Positions 16,500 through 24,933 of a stretch of DNA of 49,199 nt are shown one piece after another (within the stretch, counting starts at the first letter, position 1; every line of letters starts with the position of its first letter). A program made the translations under genes and the position numbers. The notes beneath the pieces were generated by a model. The model saw only the letters and a list, made by a program, of their open reading frames with translations, had not been told where the DNA came from and did not search any database. The stretch spans positions 1 through 49,199 of the forward strand of contig JAEZJK010000026.1 of assembly GCA_023415835.1 (NCBI GenBank), read 5' to 3'. Source of the DNA: Bacillota bacterium (lineage in GTDB: Bacteria; Bacillota; UBA4882; UBA8346).

Positions 16500-17522
16500 T
16501 CAAAGAATAATCATCGCATCCCCAAAACTAAAAAAACGGTAGTTTTTTCTCACCGCATAGGCATAACTTTCCAAAACAAATTCACGGCCCGCAAAAGCCG
16601 ATACTAGCATTAACAAGGTGGAACGAGGCAAATGGAAATTGGTGATTAACCCGTCAACCACCTTAAATTTGTAACCGGGATAAATAAAAATGGCAGTCTC
16701 CCCGGACCCGGCCTTTAAGCGGCCTTCTTCATCCGCTTGGGATTCAAGGACCCGGACTGCGGTTGTCCCGACTGCAATAACCCTTTTACCAGCTTTTTTA
16801 GTCTCTTTAATCCGCCCCGCCAATCCGGAGGAAAGCGTAAAAAACTCGGAGTGCATTAAATGTTCTTCAACCCGTTCCGTTTGGACAGGCCGGAAAGTGC
16901 CTAATCCAACGTGTAATGTTAAAAACCCAGATTCAATTTGCCGCCGTCTGAGTTCCTTCAGCAATCCTTCCGTGAAATGAAGCCCGGCGGTTGGGGCCGC
17001 AACCGATCCTTCCGCCTGGGCGTAGACCGTCTGATAGCGTCCGGGGTCAGCTAGGGACTCGGTGATATAAGGTGGTAAAGGAGTATGGCCCACCCGGCCT
17101 AACCATCCCCTAAAATCGAAGCCTTGCGGAAATTCTACTATTCTCCCCCCGGCCGGCGTTGTCTCTAAAACCGTTCCGGCAACGCCCTGTTCAAAAAGTA
17201 ACTTTACCCCGGGTTTAACCCGTTTCCCCGGACGGACTAAACATTCCCAACTCGATCCGGAAAGCTGTTTTAAAAGAAAAACTTCAATCCGGGACGAACC
17301 GCCGTCTTTTTGGGCAAATAACCGGGCCGGTATCACCTTGGTGTCGTTAAAAACCAATAAATCCCCGGGGGACAGCAACTGGGGGAGTTCATAAAAGATC
17401 CGATCTGTAAGGGTGTTTTTCGACCGGTCCAGCGCCAGTAACCGGGAATGATCCCTAGGTTCTACCGGATGTTGGGCAATCAGTTCGGGAGGTAATTGAT
17501 AATCAAAGTCATTCACTAACAT
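16500..17522 (-). CDS. queA: S-adenosylmethionine:tRNA ribosyltransferase-isomerase QueA
   Basis: Transfers and isomerises the ribose of AdoMet onto preQ1-tRNA to give epoxyqueuosine-tRNA. The family landmarks are DFDYQLPPELIAQHPVEPRD at the N-terminus, LLVFNDTKVIPARL, GSVAAPTAGLHFT, LHVGLGTFRPV, and GLITNFHLPRSTLLMLVSAFAG. I place the start at the ATG for MLVNDFDY (340 aa), which aligns with typical QueA starts. A GTG 15 bases upstream (17537) with GGGGA ahead of it is an alternative. The start overlaps the stop of the SpoIID-like gene, so the two are probably coupled. Confidence 0.96.
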   Translation of the reverse strand: MLVNDFDYQLPPELIAQHPVEPRDHSRLLALDRSKNTLTDRIFYELPQLLSPGDLLVFNDTKVIPARLFAQKDGGSSRIEVFLLKQLSGSSWECLVRPGKRVKPGVKLLFEQGVAGTVLETTPAGGRIVEFPQGFDFRGWLGRVGHTPLPPYITESLADPGRYQTVYAQAEGSVAAPTAGLHFTEGLLKELRRRQIESGFLTLHVGLGTFRPVQTERVEEHLMHSEFFTLSSGLAGRIKETKKAGKRVIAVGTTAVRVLESQADEEGRLKAGSGETAIFIYPGYKFKVVDGLITNFHLPRSTLLMLVSAFAGREFVLESYAYAVRKNYRFFSFGDAMIIL

Positions 17523-18822
17523 TAGTAACTGTTTCACCTACATTTTCCCCATCGGATACCATTTCGGTTAAGGTAACTCCCGGATAAAAGTGTTCCAAGA
17601 TCTGTCGTTCATTATAACCTGCCTCCGCCATACCCTTGGCGCCCCATTGGCTTAACCCGACTCCATGCCCTCGCCCTGCCCCGCGGATTTCTAAGCGGAG
17701 CGGTATTTTATCCTGCAGTTGGAAATCGTATGCCGATCCAGTCGTCCCAGCGGTTACGCCAACAATTTCCGGTTTAGTGGTGATACCCTCGGGATGATCC
17801 TGTCCGCCTGGCCACCATAATGTAATTGTGGGCTCTGGCCCGTAGGTGATCCCAAGCTTCATATTGGAACTGGGAATCCCGGTTGCATGCCGAAATTGTT
17901 CGCCACTTACAACGGCCTCACCGTTAACGCCCATTAAGGTAAGTTTGATAATCCGGCCGTCGCTGGCGAAAGCGGCCGGCATGAGCTGTTTTAACTCTCC
18001 AATTTCAGGATAGGCCTTTAAAAGATGAGCCTGTAACTCCTCCCAGCTAAAACTCCGATCCCATTGGCTGTATGGAGATGCCAAGTCCCACCCCGGCGCT
18101 GGTTTCAAATAAGGGACCGAAGCGCTCCAAACCTCGGAAGCGTCTTTAGTATAGCCTCCCGATGAATCGTGGTAAACAGCTGAGATTAATTTATCGTTAT
18201 AAGTAATCACCACCCGGTTAGTTTCTAAAACCGCCCGGTCTGTATTGGGGTGTTCTCCGGTTATCCCCTGGTAAACCTGGCAATGAGTGGTGGTGCATAA
18301 CTGAAAACCGTCGTCCCGGTGCCGGTCAAGATTGGCTAAGCTATAAGTCCTAGCCGCAATCGCCTGGGCCTTTAAAGCGGCCATCGGCCATCCGGCCGGA
18401 ATTTCTTTAGGCACTACTCCCCTTAGGTACTCCTCTAGGGGTAAACGGTTAATCAGGTTCAACCTTCCGTTTTTGTTGATGATGAGCAGCTCGCCCCGGT
18501 AGCCTTTTTCGTTCCATGTAAGAAATGATTTAACCGGTATTACCAACAGGGGTCCTTTGCCCACCGGAATCTCATTGATATAGAGTGTCTCCGCCACTGC
18601 AGTAATTAACACTTGATCTCCCGGCCAGGGAAGCGCCTGCCGTGCAGGATCGCCCAAATCCAGTAATATCCCTTCATCGCCCGCAGCCAATCTAATCTCT
18701 TCCAGATTAACAACCAGCCCTACCCTAACCAGCCCTTCTTCCTCCACTGCGGTATAACCGATGGAACCGGCAACGAGCAAGATTACCATTAATCCCCCTA
18801 AAAAACAGGGACTTTTAGTCAT
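17509..18822 (-). CDS. SpoIID/LytB-type lytic transglycosylase
   Basis: A secreted or membrane-anchored peptidoglycan enzyme of the SpoIID/LytB family (437 aa). The N-terminus MTKSPCFLGGLMVILLVAGSI is a signal/anchor. VVPKEIPAGWPMAALKAQ holds the conserved Glu reported as catalytic in SpoIID, followed by AIAARTYSLAN, HCQVYQG, YHDSSGGYTKDASEVW and GHGVGLSQWGAKGMAEAGY. In Bacillus, SpoIID degrades septal peptidoglycan during engulfment; stand-alone paralogues also exist, so the sporulation role is inferred. The ATG at 18822 is chosen over an upstream start because GGGGGAG lies six bases before it. It overlaps the era end by 8 bp. Confidence 0.88.
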   Translation of the reverse strand: MTKSPCFLGGLMVILLVAGSIGYTAVEEEGLVRVGLVVNLEEIRLAAGDEGILLDLGDPARQALPWPGDQVLITAVAETLYINEIPVGKGPLLVIPVKSFLTWNEKGYRGELLIINKNGRLNLINRLPLEEYLRGVVPKEIPAGWPMAALKAQAIAARTYSLANLDRHRDDGFQLCTTTHCQVYQGITGEHPNTDRAVLETNRVVITYNDKLISAVYHDSSGGYTKDASEVWSASVPYLKPAPGWDLASPYSQWDRSFSWEELQAHLLKAYPEIGELKQLMPAAFASDGRIIKLTLMGVNGEAVVSGEQFRHATGIPSSNMKLGITYGPEPTITLWWPGGQDHPEGITTKPEIVGVTAGTTGSAYDFQLQDKIPLRLEIRGAGRGHGVGLSQWGAKGMAEAGYNERQILEHFYPGVTLTEMVSDGENVGETVTNVSE

Positions 18823-19708
18823 TAGCTTCTCCCCCGTAACCAAACTCCTGAAGAATTTTCTCGCTATTACGCCAGTCCTTCCTCACCTTGACCCATAGAT
18901 TGAGGTATACCGGAGAATCAATCAATTGTTCAATTTCAACCCGGGCTCCGGCGCCAATCGCTTTTAACCTGCTGCCCTTAGCCCCGATGATAATCCCTTT
19001 TTGGGAATCCCGTTCCACATAAATTGTGGCTTCGATGTATACCTGCCCGTTTGGGCGTTTCTTGAAATCATCGATCTGAACCGCTACCGAATGCGGGACT
19101 TCTTCTGCGGTATGATTTAATACTTGTTCCCGGATATATTCGGCGATGATAAATCGCTCCGGGTGATCGGTAATCATCTCCGCCGGATAGTAGGCCGGAC
19201 CGGGCGGCAATTGGGCAACCGAGGATGCTATCAACTCCGGGATACCCAATCCGGACTGGGCGGAAACCCGAAAAACTTTTTGGGCGCAAATACCTTCCAG
19301 ATCAACCTGAAGTTCTTGATCCGCCGCAATCAAATCCACTTTATTCCAAACGATAAAAAGCGGTTGCTGGGTAACGCTTAATAACTGGGCAACTTTTCGA
19401 TCCGCCGGTTGAAGCCCGGTGCTAGCGTCAAGGACCCATAAGGCCAAATCCACGTTGGCGAGAGCCGTTTGGGCGGTTTTCACCATTTTTTCGCCCAACT
19501 GGTGCAACGGCCGGTGCAACCCGGGGGTATCAACCCAAATGATTTGGTAATTGGGGCCGGTTAAGATTCCTCGTAATTGGTTACGTGTAGTTTGAGGTTT
19601 ATCCGAAGTTATCGTAATCTTTTGGCCGATGATTTTATTTAATAAGGTGGATTTCCCTACATTTGGGCGCCCGACGAGCGCTACGAAACCTGATTTAAAG
19701 TCTTTCAT
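18815..19708 (-). CDS. era: Ribosome-maturation GTPase Era
   Basis: Essential GTPase that binds the 3' end of 16S rRNA and helps assemble the 30S subunit. The 297-aa protein has the P-loop GRPNVGKSTLLN, switch II DTPGLHRP, the specificity motif NKVD, and a C-terminal KH domain with KGIIIGAKGSRLKAIGAGAR. The ATG at 19708 overlaps the stop of the upstream acetyltransferase in an ATGA arrangement and has GGAG six bases before it, so I prefer it to the upstream in-frame ATG. YbeY, another 16S-processing factor, is in the same operon, as in other Firmicutes. Confidence 0.97.
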   Translation of the reverse strand: MKDFKSGFVALVGRPNVGKSTLLNKIIGQKITITSDKPQTTRNQLRGILTGPNYQIIWVDTPGLHRPLHQLGEKMVKTAQTALANVDLALWVLDASTGLQPADRKVAQLLSVTQQPLFIVWNKVDLIAADQELQVDLEGICAQKVFRVSAQSGLGIPELIASSVAQLPPGPAYYPAEMITDHPERFIIAEYIREQVLNHTAEEVPHSVAVQIDDFKKRPNGQVYIEATIYVERDSQKGIIIGAKGSRLKAIGAGARVEIEQLIDSPVYLNLWVKVRKDWRNSEKILQEFGYGGEAND

Positions 19709-20178
19709 TCGCTTCTCCATTCCAAAAGCCAACGATCCTCACCGGGGCCGTAATACCCGGCGGCGAAATTCACCGGTTTCATTCCGAATTTATCTTGATA
19801 AATATGAATAGCGGTATGGTTTTCAGGATGTACGGTTAACTGCAACCTTTTAAAACCGGCTCGGGGAAGCCCTTCTAAAATCATACGGAGCATTACTGTG
19901 CCAATTCCTTGTTTCTGGTATTCCCTGGCAACCGCATAACCGTATAAGTAGGCCAATTCAGGGTCTCTCCAATCGCGCATTAACTCGGCTAGGCCGACCG
20001 GCCTACCATTTAACCTTGCCAAATAAACTCGCCCATAATGCAAAAATGGAGGCAGGGACCACTCATTCAAGCTTCCTTGGCCAAATGCCTCCTCGTCAAT
20101 GCTCAACATAATTTCGCGGAGTTCATCATCAATCTGGGTCACAATTTCAACTGTTATTCGATTAATACCTGCTTCCAT
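19705..20178 (-). CDS. GNAT-family N-acetyltransferase
   Basis: A 157-aa acetyl-CoA-dependent acyltransferase. Motif A is visible as YAVAREYQKQGIGTVMLRMIL, with the Q/R-x-x-G-x-G/A pyrophosphate loop, and motif B as RLQLTVHPENHTAIHIYQDKFGMKPV. The acceptor is unknown: RimI-like protein acetylation or a small-molecule target are both possible. It sits between cdd (11 bp) and era (4-bp overlap), an insertion compared with the Bacillus order cdd-era. Confidence 0.88.
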   Translation of the reverse strand: MEAGINRITVEIVTQIDDELREIMLSIDEEAFGQGSLNEWSLPPFLHYGRVYLARLNGRPVGLAELMRDWRDPELAYLYGYAVAREYQKQGIGTVMLRMILEGLPRAGFKRLQLTVHPENHTAIHIYQDKFGMKPVNFAAGYYGPGEDRWLLEWRSE

Positions 20179-20189
20179 GCATCCTCCCG

Positions 20190-20600
20190 TTAACCTTTGG
20201 ATAATCTGTCCGGAGTAAAAGCCTGAGGCAAATACTGTTCTAAAGTAGAATCGATCCGATCACCTTTTAGGTTGATCAAAATTAAACGTAGCCCTATCCC
20301 AAATTCCGCTAAAAACTGGCGGCAAATCCCGCACGGCGAACCGGGCTCGTCCCCGCCGGCCGCCACCGCTAAAGCTTCAAACTCCAGTTCCCCTTCGGAA
20401 ATGGCTTTTACAACGGCGGTCCTTTCGGCGCAAATTGTAGCGCCATATGAAGCATTTTCCACATTACAGCCGGTGTAAATCCGGCCCGATTTGCCCAATA
20501 AGGCGGCGCCTACTTTGTATTGCGAGTAGGGCGCATATGCTTGTTCCCGCACCTGAAGGGCGGCTTGAATCAATTCGGCTTCGGCCTTCAAAGCATTCAC
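20190..20600 (-). CDS. cdd: Cytidine deaminase
   Basis: Converts cytidine and deoxycytidine to uridine forms in pyrimidine salvage. The 136-aa length fits the homotetrameric short form. The zinc site is complete: CAERTAV (Cys and the catalytic Glu) and PCGICRQ (two Cys). NVENASYGATICAE is the family's substrate-binding signature. The start is GTG directly behind the dgkA stop (3 bp between), with only a closely spaced AAGGG ahead of it, so translation probably depends on coupling. The dgkA-cdd-era order is the conserved Firmicute one. Confidence 0.96.
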   Translation of the reverse strand: MNALKAEAELIQAALQVREQAYAPYSQYKVGAALLGKSGRIYTGCNVENASYGATICAERTAVVKAISEGELEFEALAVAAGGDEPGSPCGICRQFLAEFGIGLRLILINLKGDRIDSTLEQYLPQAFTPDRLSKG

Positions 20601-20603
20601 CCC

Positions 20604-21302
20604 TTAAACCATAATTTGAAAAAGTAAAATCGTAACTGAAAATCCCAATAAGCCACCGGCCAGTACTTCCAAGGGTGAATGAATTTCAGTTTCCAACCGG
20701 CTCTCCGCTAATAACAGTACTAGAAAAAGCGCCAACAGGGCAATCAGGCCATTCCGGGAAATAAAAGCAATTGTTGTGGCCGCAGTGGCGCCCATTGCTG
20801 TATGGCCGCTTGGCATTCCTCCCTGCATCGGTTTGCCGGTTTGAGTTAGGGCCTTTCCGGCAATAACCAGGACCACTGTTAAAAAGATAGCAATCATGCT
20901 CAAATAAGCCGGTGCTTTTTGCAATGAAGTAATAACCCTGGGAATCATCGTTTCAAACTTGGGGAAAAAAATCAGATATCCTACGATAACCGCTAAAAAA
21001 GAGGCGACCAAAACCGCCCCGGCCGCTACGTTTTTGGCTATAGCCGCCAGCGGATGGCGCTCCCTGGTTATCAAATCGATTGCTACTTCGATAGCGGTAT
21101 TGATCATTTCCGTGACAATCACAAAAGCAATGGTGGATAAGAGCAATAATACTTCCACTTTAGTCAATTTTAATACTAATGATACCAATAGGACAATACC
21201 TGCGGTTAAAAAATGAATCCTGATATTTCGTTGGGTTTTAAAAGCGTAAACCACGCCGTCAAAGGCATAATTAAAAGAATCGATTAAGCTGCGCGATTTC
21301 AA
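20604..21302 (-). CDS. dgkA: Diacylglycerol/undecaprenol kinase fused to a PAP2 phosphatase
   Basis: A 232-aa inner-membrane fusion. Residues 1 to about 110 are DgkA-like (undecaprenol kinase in Gram-positives), with VTEMINTAIEVAIDLI supplying the Glu/Asn/Glu set. The following AKN-VAAGAVL has Asn where the E. coli enzyme has the important Asp of AKD. Residues 125 onward are a short PAP2 phosphatase: GKALTQTGKP in place of the canonical first motif, GGMPSGHTA (second) and SRLETEIHSPLE (third). It may therefore both phosphorylate and dephosphorylate lipid carriers, or the kinase half may be impaired. It overlaps ybeY by 4 bp. Confidence 0.88.
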   Translation of the reverse strand: MKSRSLIDSFNYAFDGVVYAFKTQRNIRIHFLTAGIVLLVSLVLKLTKVEVLLLLSTIAFVIVTEMINTAIEVAIDLITRERHPLAAIAKNVAAGAVLVASFLAVIVGYLIFFPKFETMIPRVITSLQKAPAYLSMIAIFLTVVLVIAGKALTQTGKPMQGGMPSGHTAMGATAATTIAFISRNGLIALLALFLVLLLAESRLETEIHSPLEVLAGGLLGFSVTILLFQIMV

Positions 21303-21775
21303 AAAGAAGTCCTCCCTAACTCAAACTGTTGCAAGATTTTTTCTTCCTCAGCCCTCATCAACCCTGTTTCTGCCGGATCTTGATGGTCATATCCCAATAG
21401 ATGCAATAATCCATGGGCTCCAAGGTAACATAATTCCCGAGAAAATGGATGCCCGAAACTTTCGGCTTGCTCTACCGCCCTTTCCACCGATAGATAAACA
21501 TCACCCAACAGGATTGGCTCGCCTTCGATCTTAAAAGCGGGGCTTTCAGCTACACCTTCGTTCATGGCGAAGGAGAGGACATCAGTTGGTTGGTCAATCC
21601 CTCGGTACTTTAGGTTTAAATCTTGGATGTATTCATTGTCTACCAGAATGATTCCCATCTCGGAATCGGGTTGTTGATGAAGTTCAAGGCCGTATTGGAG
21701 AATATTCTCCAACAATGTCAGCTCATCGGGACCCAACGCTATTTTCTTTTGGACGTTATTTATCAGAACCGCCAT
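21299..21775 (-). CDS. ybeY: Endoribonuclease YbeY
   Basis: Zinc-dependent endoribonuclease for 16S rRNA 3'-end maturation and ribosome quality control. The signature HGLLHLLGYDHQDP carries the three metal-binding His residues. DVLSFAMNEG is a second conserved segment. At 158 aa it has the usual length. Its start lies inside the end of pgpH (20-bp overlap) with AAAGGA ahead of it, and its end overlaps dgkA by an ATGA, so it is tightly coupled in the operon. Confidence 0.95.
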   Translation of the reverse strand: MAVLINNVQKKIALGPDELTLLENILQYGLELHQQPDSEMGIILVDNEYIQDLNLKYRGIDQPTDVLSFAMNEGVAESPAFKIEGEPILLGDVYLSVERAVEQAESFGHPFSRELCYLGAHGLLHLLGYDHQDPAETGLMRAEEEKILQQFELGRTSF

Positions 21776-23948
21776 CAGTCTTTTTCCTTTCCATTTCTTT
21801 CAGTACATTTTCGGGATATTCGATCCTGCTGTGGAACATTCCGCCTAATATTTTTGTAAAACTATTTTTAATGCTATTTAAATCCTTCAGAGTTAAATTA
21901 CACTCGTCAAATTGTCCGTCATCCAAACGTTCCCTGATAATCTTCTGGATCAAGCCTTCCACCTTGGAGGGTGAAGGTTTACTAAGCGCTTTGACAGCGG
22001 CCTCTACCGAATCGGCAAGCATCACCAAGGCAGCCTCTTTGGATTGAGGTTTTGGGCCTTCATAACGAAAGTCCTCTTCAATTAATATTTCTCTCTCTCC
22101 CTGTAGATTTTCAGTAGCCCGTTTATAAAAATAACGGACTAAATCGGTGCCATGATGTTGTTCGATGATGTCGATTAACTTATCAGGCAATCCATGTTCT
22201 CTAGCGATTTCCACGCCTTCTTTGACATGGTAGGTAATAATTAAAGTACTCAAGCTTGGATTCAATTTTTCATGGGGGTTTTCTAAAGAAAACTGATTTT
22301 CCACGAAAAAGTAAGGCCGTTTAATCTTTCCAATATCGTGATAATATGAGCCCACCCTAACCCAGAGCGTATCCGCCCCAATTCCCTCGGCGGCCGCTTC
22401 GGCCAAGTTACCCACCATAATGCTGTGATGATAAGTCCCGGGAGCTTCAATTTGTAACCTTCGGAGTAAAGGATTGCTCGGATTGGCCAATTCCAATAAT
22501 CGAATCGGAGTGGTTATTTTGAAGATATGCTCCAAAAACGGCAGCGAACCGATTGCTAATACCGATGATAAAAAACCGTTGGTTGCTGCCAGTATAACCG
22601 AGTCGAAACTAAACGACGATCGGAACAATAGGTTTAAGGCTGCTACTGTAACCAGATTGGCGACTATCAAAATCCATCCGCTCCGGACTAGATCCCGTTG
22701 ACGTTGAAAATTGAATAGGGTTAAGACGGCAATTATACCACTGACAAAATAAAAGATGGTAAAGGAGAGGTTATACTCAACGATAACTCCACCTAGCAAA
22801 CTGATGATCGCGGTTAAAGCGAGCGCAATTTCCCGTTTGACCAGAATCGCGGCTAGCATCGCCGCAAAACTGACCGGCGCCAAATATGGCAGCGAAGGGA
22901 TATCCGTCAATGATAATACCTTTATTAAACCTACCATTAGCAATAACAATAATAACAATAAATAAAGCGAACCTTCTTCCCGGAGCAAGTTGGGATGAAA
23001 CTGAAAAATATAAACCAATCCCAAGCCTACTAAGAGCAAGGTAAAAAAGGCCAAACTTAAGAAAACTTTGATTTGATTGGATTCATCCACAATCAAGTGC
23101 AATTCCTTAAGCATTTTAAAATCATTCTCGGTAACCACCTGGTTCTTGGCGACCAGGAGTTCTTTTTTACGATGGACCACATCTGGTACTCTATCACGGA
23201 CCTGCTGCTCCAATGTGGCAAGCTTAGCGGAGTCCAATATTAAATTAGGCTGGACCGAAATCTCCAGTAAATCTTTGAGCACCGGCGCTACCTTTTCTGA
23301 AACTTTCTTTTCGAGAATAAGATCCGGAAGCATTAAACGGATCTCGCTAACCTTTTCAATGCTAATCCGCTGCTTTAGTTCAATTTCTTCCAATATTTGT
23401 TGCGACTTAACTTTTAATTCCTGATAAGCGTCTTCGTCCAACAAAACAATCTTCTTTAACAGAGCAAAAGATGGCGGCTCGTAAAAATATTTCTGATATT
23501 TGATTACCGGTAAATCTTCTTTGGTGATAACTATATTGTCAAGGTAACGGGAGTGTGCCGTATCGAGCAGGTTAAAAGCGCGGTTCAGGTTAAACCCTGC
23601 CAATTGGCTGATGGATTCATCAATCCTATAATACTTCGAATCCAGTTTAGCAATTTGCAAAGCCCGGTCTACCGCTTCTTGCTGGACTAATTTAGTCGCT
23701 TCGGGATTAACCACTGCCCGCGGCGCGTAAATATCCATTTTACTAGCTTGTCCCACTTTGACGTCAAGGGTCCTTGGAAATAGCCTAATCTGAAGTAAAG
23801 TAATGAGTAAAAGAAAGCAAATTAAAACCAAGAGCCCTTCCCTAAAGGAAGGAATCCTAAAAACCCCCATTACCTTGGATGAAAAATCCCAAACATTATT
23901 ATTGATAGCCCTTACTCGTTTGCCTAAATTTTGATTATCGGTTTCCAT
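21756..23948 (-). CDS. pgpH: 7TM-HD cyclic-di-AMP phosphodiesterase PgpH (YqfF)
   Basis: Membrane phosphodiesterase that lowers c-di-AMP in characterised Firmicutes. The 730-aa protein has an N-terminal membrane segment (LLVLICFLLLITLLQI), a large extracytoplasmic 7TMR-HDED-type region, about seven clustered membrane segments, then a cytoplasmic HD domain with GTYHHSIMVGNLAEAAAE, VGSYYHDIGKIKRPYFF (HD pair) and HHGTDLVRYFY. I choose the ATG for METDNQ, nine bases after GGGG, 14 bp inside the end of phoH; a longer start at 23993 is less likely. No c-di-AMP cyclase gene is in the window. Confidence 0.93.
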   Translation of the reverse strand: METDNQNLGKRVRAINNNVWDFSSKVMGVFRIPSFREGLLVLICFLLLITLLQIRLFPRTLDVKVGQASKMDIYAPRAVVNPEATKLVQQEAVDRALQIAKLDSKYYRIDESISQLAGFNLNRAFNLLDTAHSRYLDNIVITKEDLPVIKYQKYFYEPPSFALLKKIVLLDEDAYQELKVKSQQILEEIELKQRISIEKVSEIRLMLPDLILEKKVSEKVAPVLKDLLEISVQPNLILDSAKLATLEQQVRDRVPDVVHRKKELLVAKNQVVTENDFKMLKELHLIVDESNQIKVFLSLAFFTLLLVGLGLVYIFQFHPNLLREEGSLYLLLLLLLLMVGLIKVLSLTDIPSLPYLAPVSFAAMLAAILVKREIALALTAIISLLGGVIVEYNLSFTIFYFVSGIIAVLTLFNFQRQRDLVRSGWILIVANLVTVAALNLLFRSSFSFDSVILAATNGFLSSVLAIGSLPFLEHIFKITTPIRLLELANPSNPLLRRLQIEAPGTYHHSIMVGNLAEAAAEGIGADTLWVRVGSYYHDIGKIKRPYFFVENQFSLENPHEKLNPSLSTLIITYHVKEGVEIAREHGLPDKLIDIIEQHHGTDLVRYFYKRATENLQGEREILIEEDFRYEGPKPQSKEAALVMLADSVEAAVKALSKPSPSKVEGLIQKIIRERLDDGQFDECNLTLKDLNSIKNSFTKILGGMFHSRIEYPENVLKEMERKKTDGGSDK

Positions 23949-24933
23949 CAGGGACATCCCCTTTTCCCACAGCTGTTTGCTGATAGCGTTCATAGGCTTG
24001 GATTATTTTCTGGACTAATTCATGCCTTACTACATCACGATCAGTTAAAGTTACTGAGGCTATTCCAGGTATTCCATCAAATATTTGAGAGACATCCGCC
24101 AAGCCGGAAGTGATCCCTTTAGCCAGATCCACTTGGGTGATGTCTCCGGTCACCACTGCCTTAGAACCGAACCCCATCCGGGTTAAGAACATCTTCATCT
24201 GTTCCGGAGTAGTATTTTGCGCCTCATCCAGGATAATAAAGGAATCATCGAGAGTACGCCCCCGCATATAAGCGAGTGGCGCAATTTCGATTATACCCCG
24301 TTCCATATTTTTTTGAAAAAGATCTACCCCCATCAAATCATAGAGTGCATCATATAGCGGCCGCAAATACGGATCGACTTTTTCCTGAAGATCCCCCGGA
24401 AGAAACCCGAGCTTTTCACCGGCTTCCACCGCCGGCCTGGTTAAAATCATCCGGTTAACTTCTTTGGCTTGGAGAGCGGCGACTGCCAAAGCCACCGCCA
24501 AGTAGGTCTTGCCGGTTCCCGCCGGTCCGATCCCAAAAGTCAGTCCGTTGCGTTTAATCGAATCAACATATTGTTTCTGTCCGATGGTCCTGGGAAAGAT
24601 CTTTTTCCCCCGGGCGGTAACCGCGACTACCTCGTCGGTAAACCCGGTTATCTTATGGAGCTGCCCTTCCATGGCCATTTTAACCATATAATTTATTTCG
24701 GAAATTAAGGGATGGTATCCTTTTTTATACTGCTGTTCCAAAAGATTGAGAATTGCCGCCGCTTGATCCATTTGTTCGGTTGTTCCGGAGAGGAACAACT
24801 CATTACCGCGTGAAAAAATTGATATCCCAAGCCCATCTCCGATGTTTCTAATATTCTCTTCCAGTTTACCGATGAGTTGCGGAGCAATTCGCGGATCGAT
24901 CTCAATTTTTCTCTCTTGAGCTTGACCGATCAT
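23935..24933 (-). CDS. phoH: PhoH-family ATPase
   Basis: A 332-aa cytoplasmic P-loop ATPase, likely RNA-associated (helicase-like); its exact role is not settled. The Walker A is GPAGTGKTYLAVALAV and the Walker B DDSFIILDEAQNTTPEQMK, followed by GDITQVDL, all diagnostic for PhoH. An N-terminal KH-like or R3H-like segment precedes the ATPase. It overlaps yqfD by 32 bp and pgpH by 14 bp. PhoH next to YbeY is conserved across bacteria and suggests a shared RNA-processing role. Confidence 0.95.
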   Translation of the reverse strand: MIGQAQERKIEIDPRIAPQLIGKLEENIRNIGDGLGISIFSRGNELFLSGTTEQMDQAAAILNLLEQQYKKGYHPLISEINYMVKMAMEGQLHKITGFTDEVVAVTARGKKIFPRTIGQKQYVDSIKRNGLTFGIGPAGTGKTYLAVALAVAALQAKEVNRMILTRPAVEAGEKLGFLPGDLQEKVDPYLRPLYDALYDLMGVDLFQKNMERGIIEIAPLAYMRGRTLDDSFIILDEAQNTTPEQMKMFLTRMGFGSKAVVTGDITQVDLAKGITSGLADVSQIFDGIPGIASVTLTDRDVVRHELVQKIIQAYERYQQTAVGKGDVPDGNR

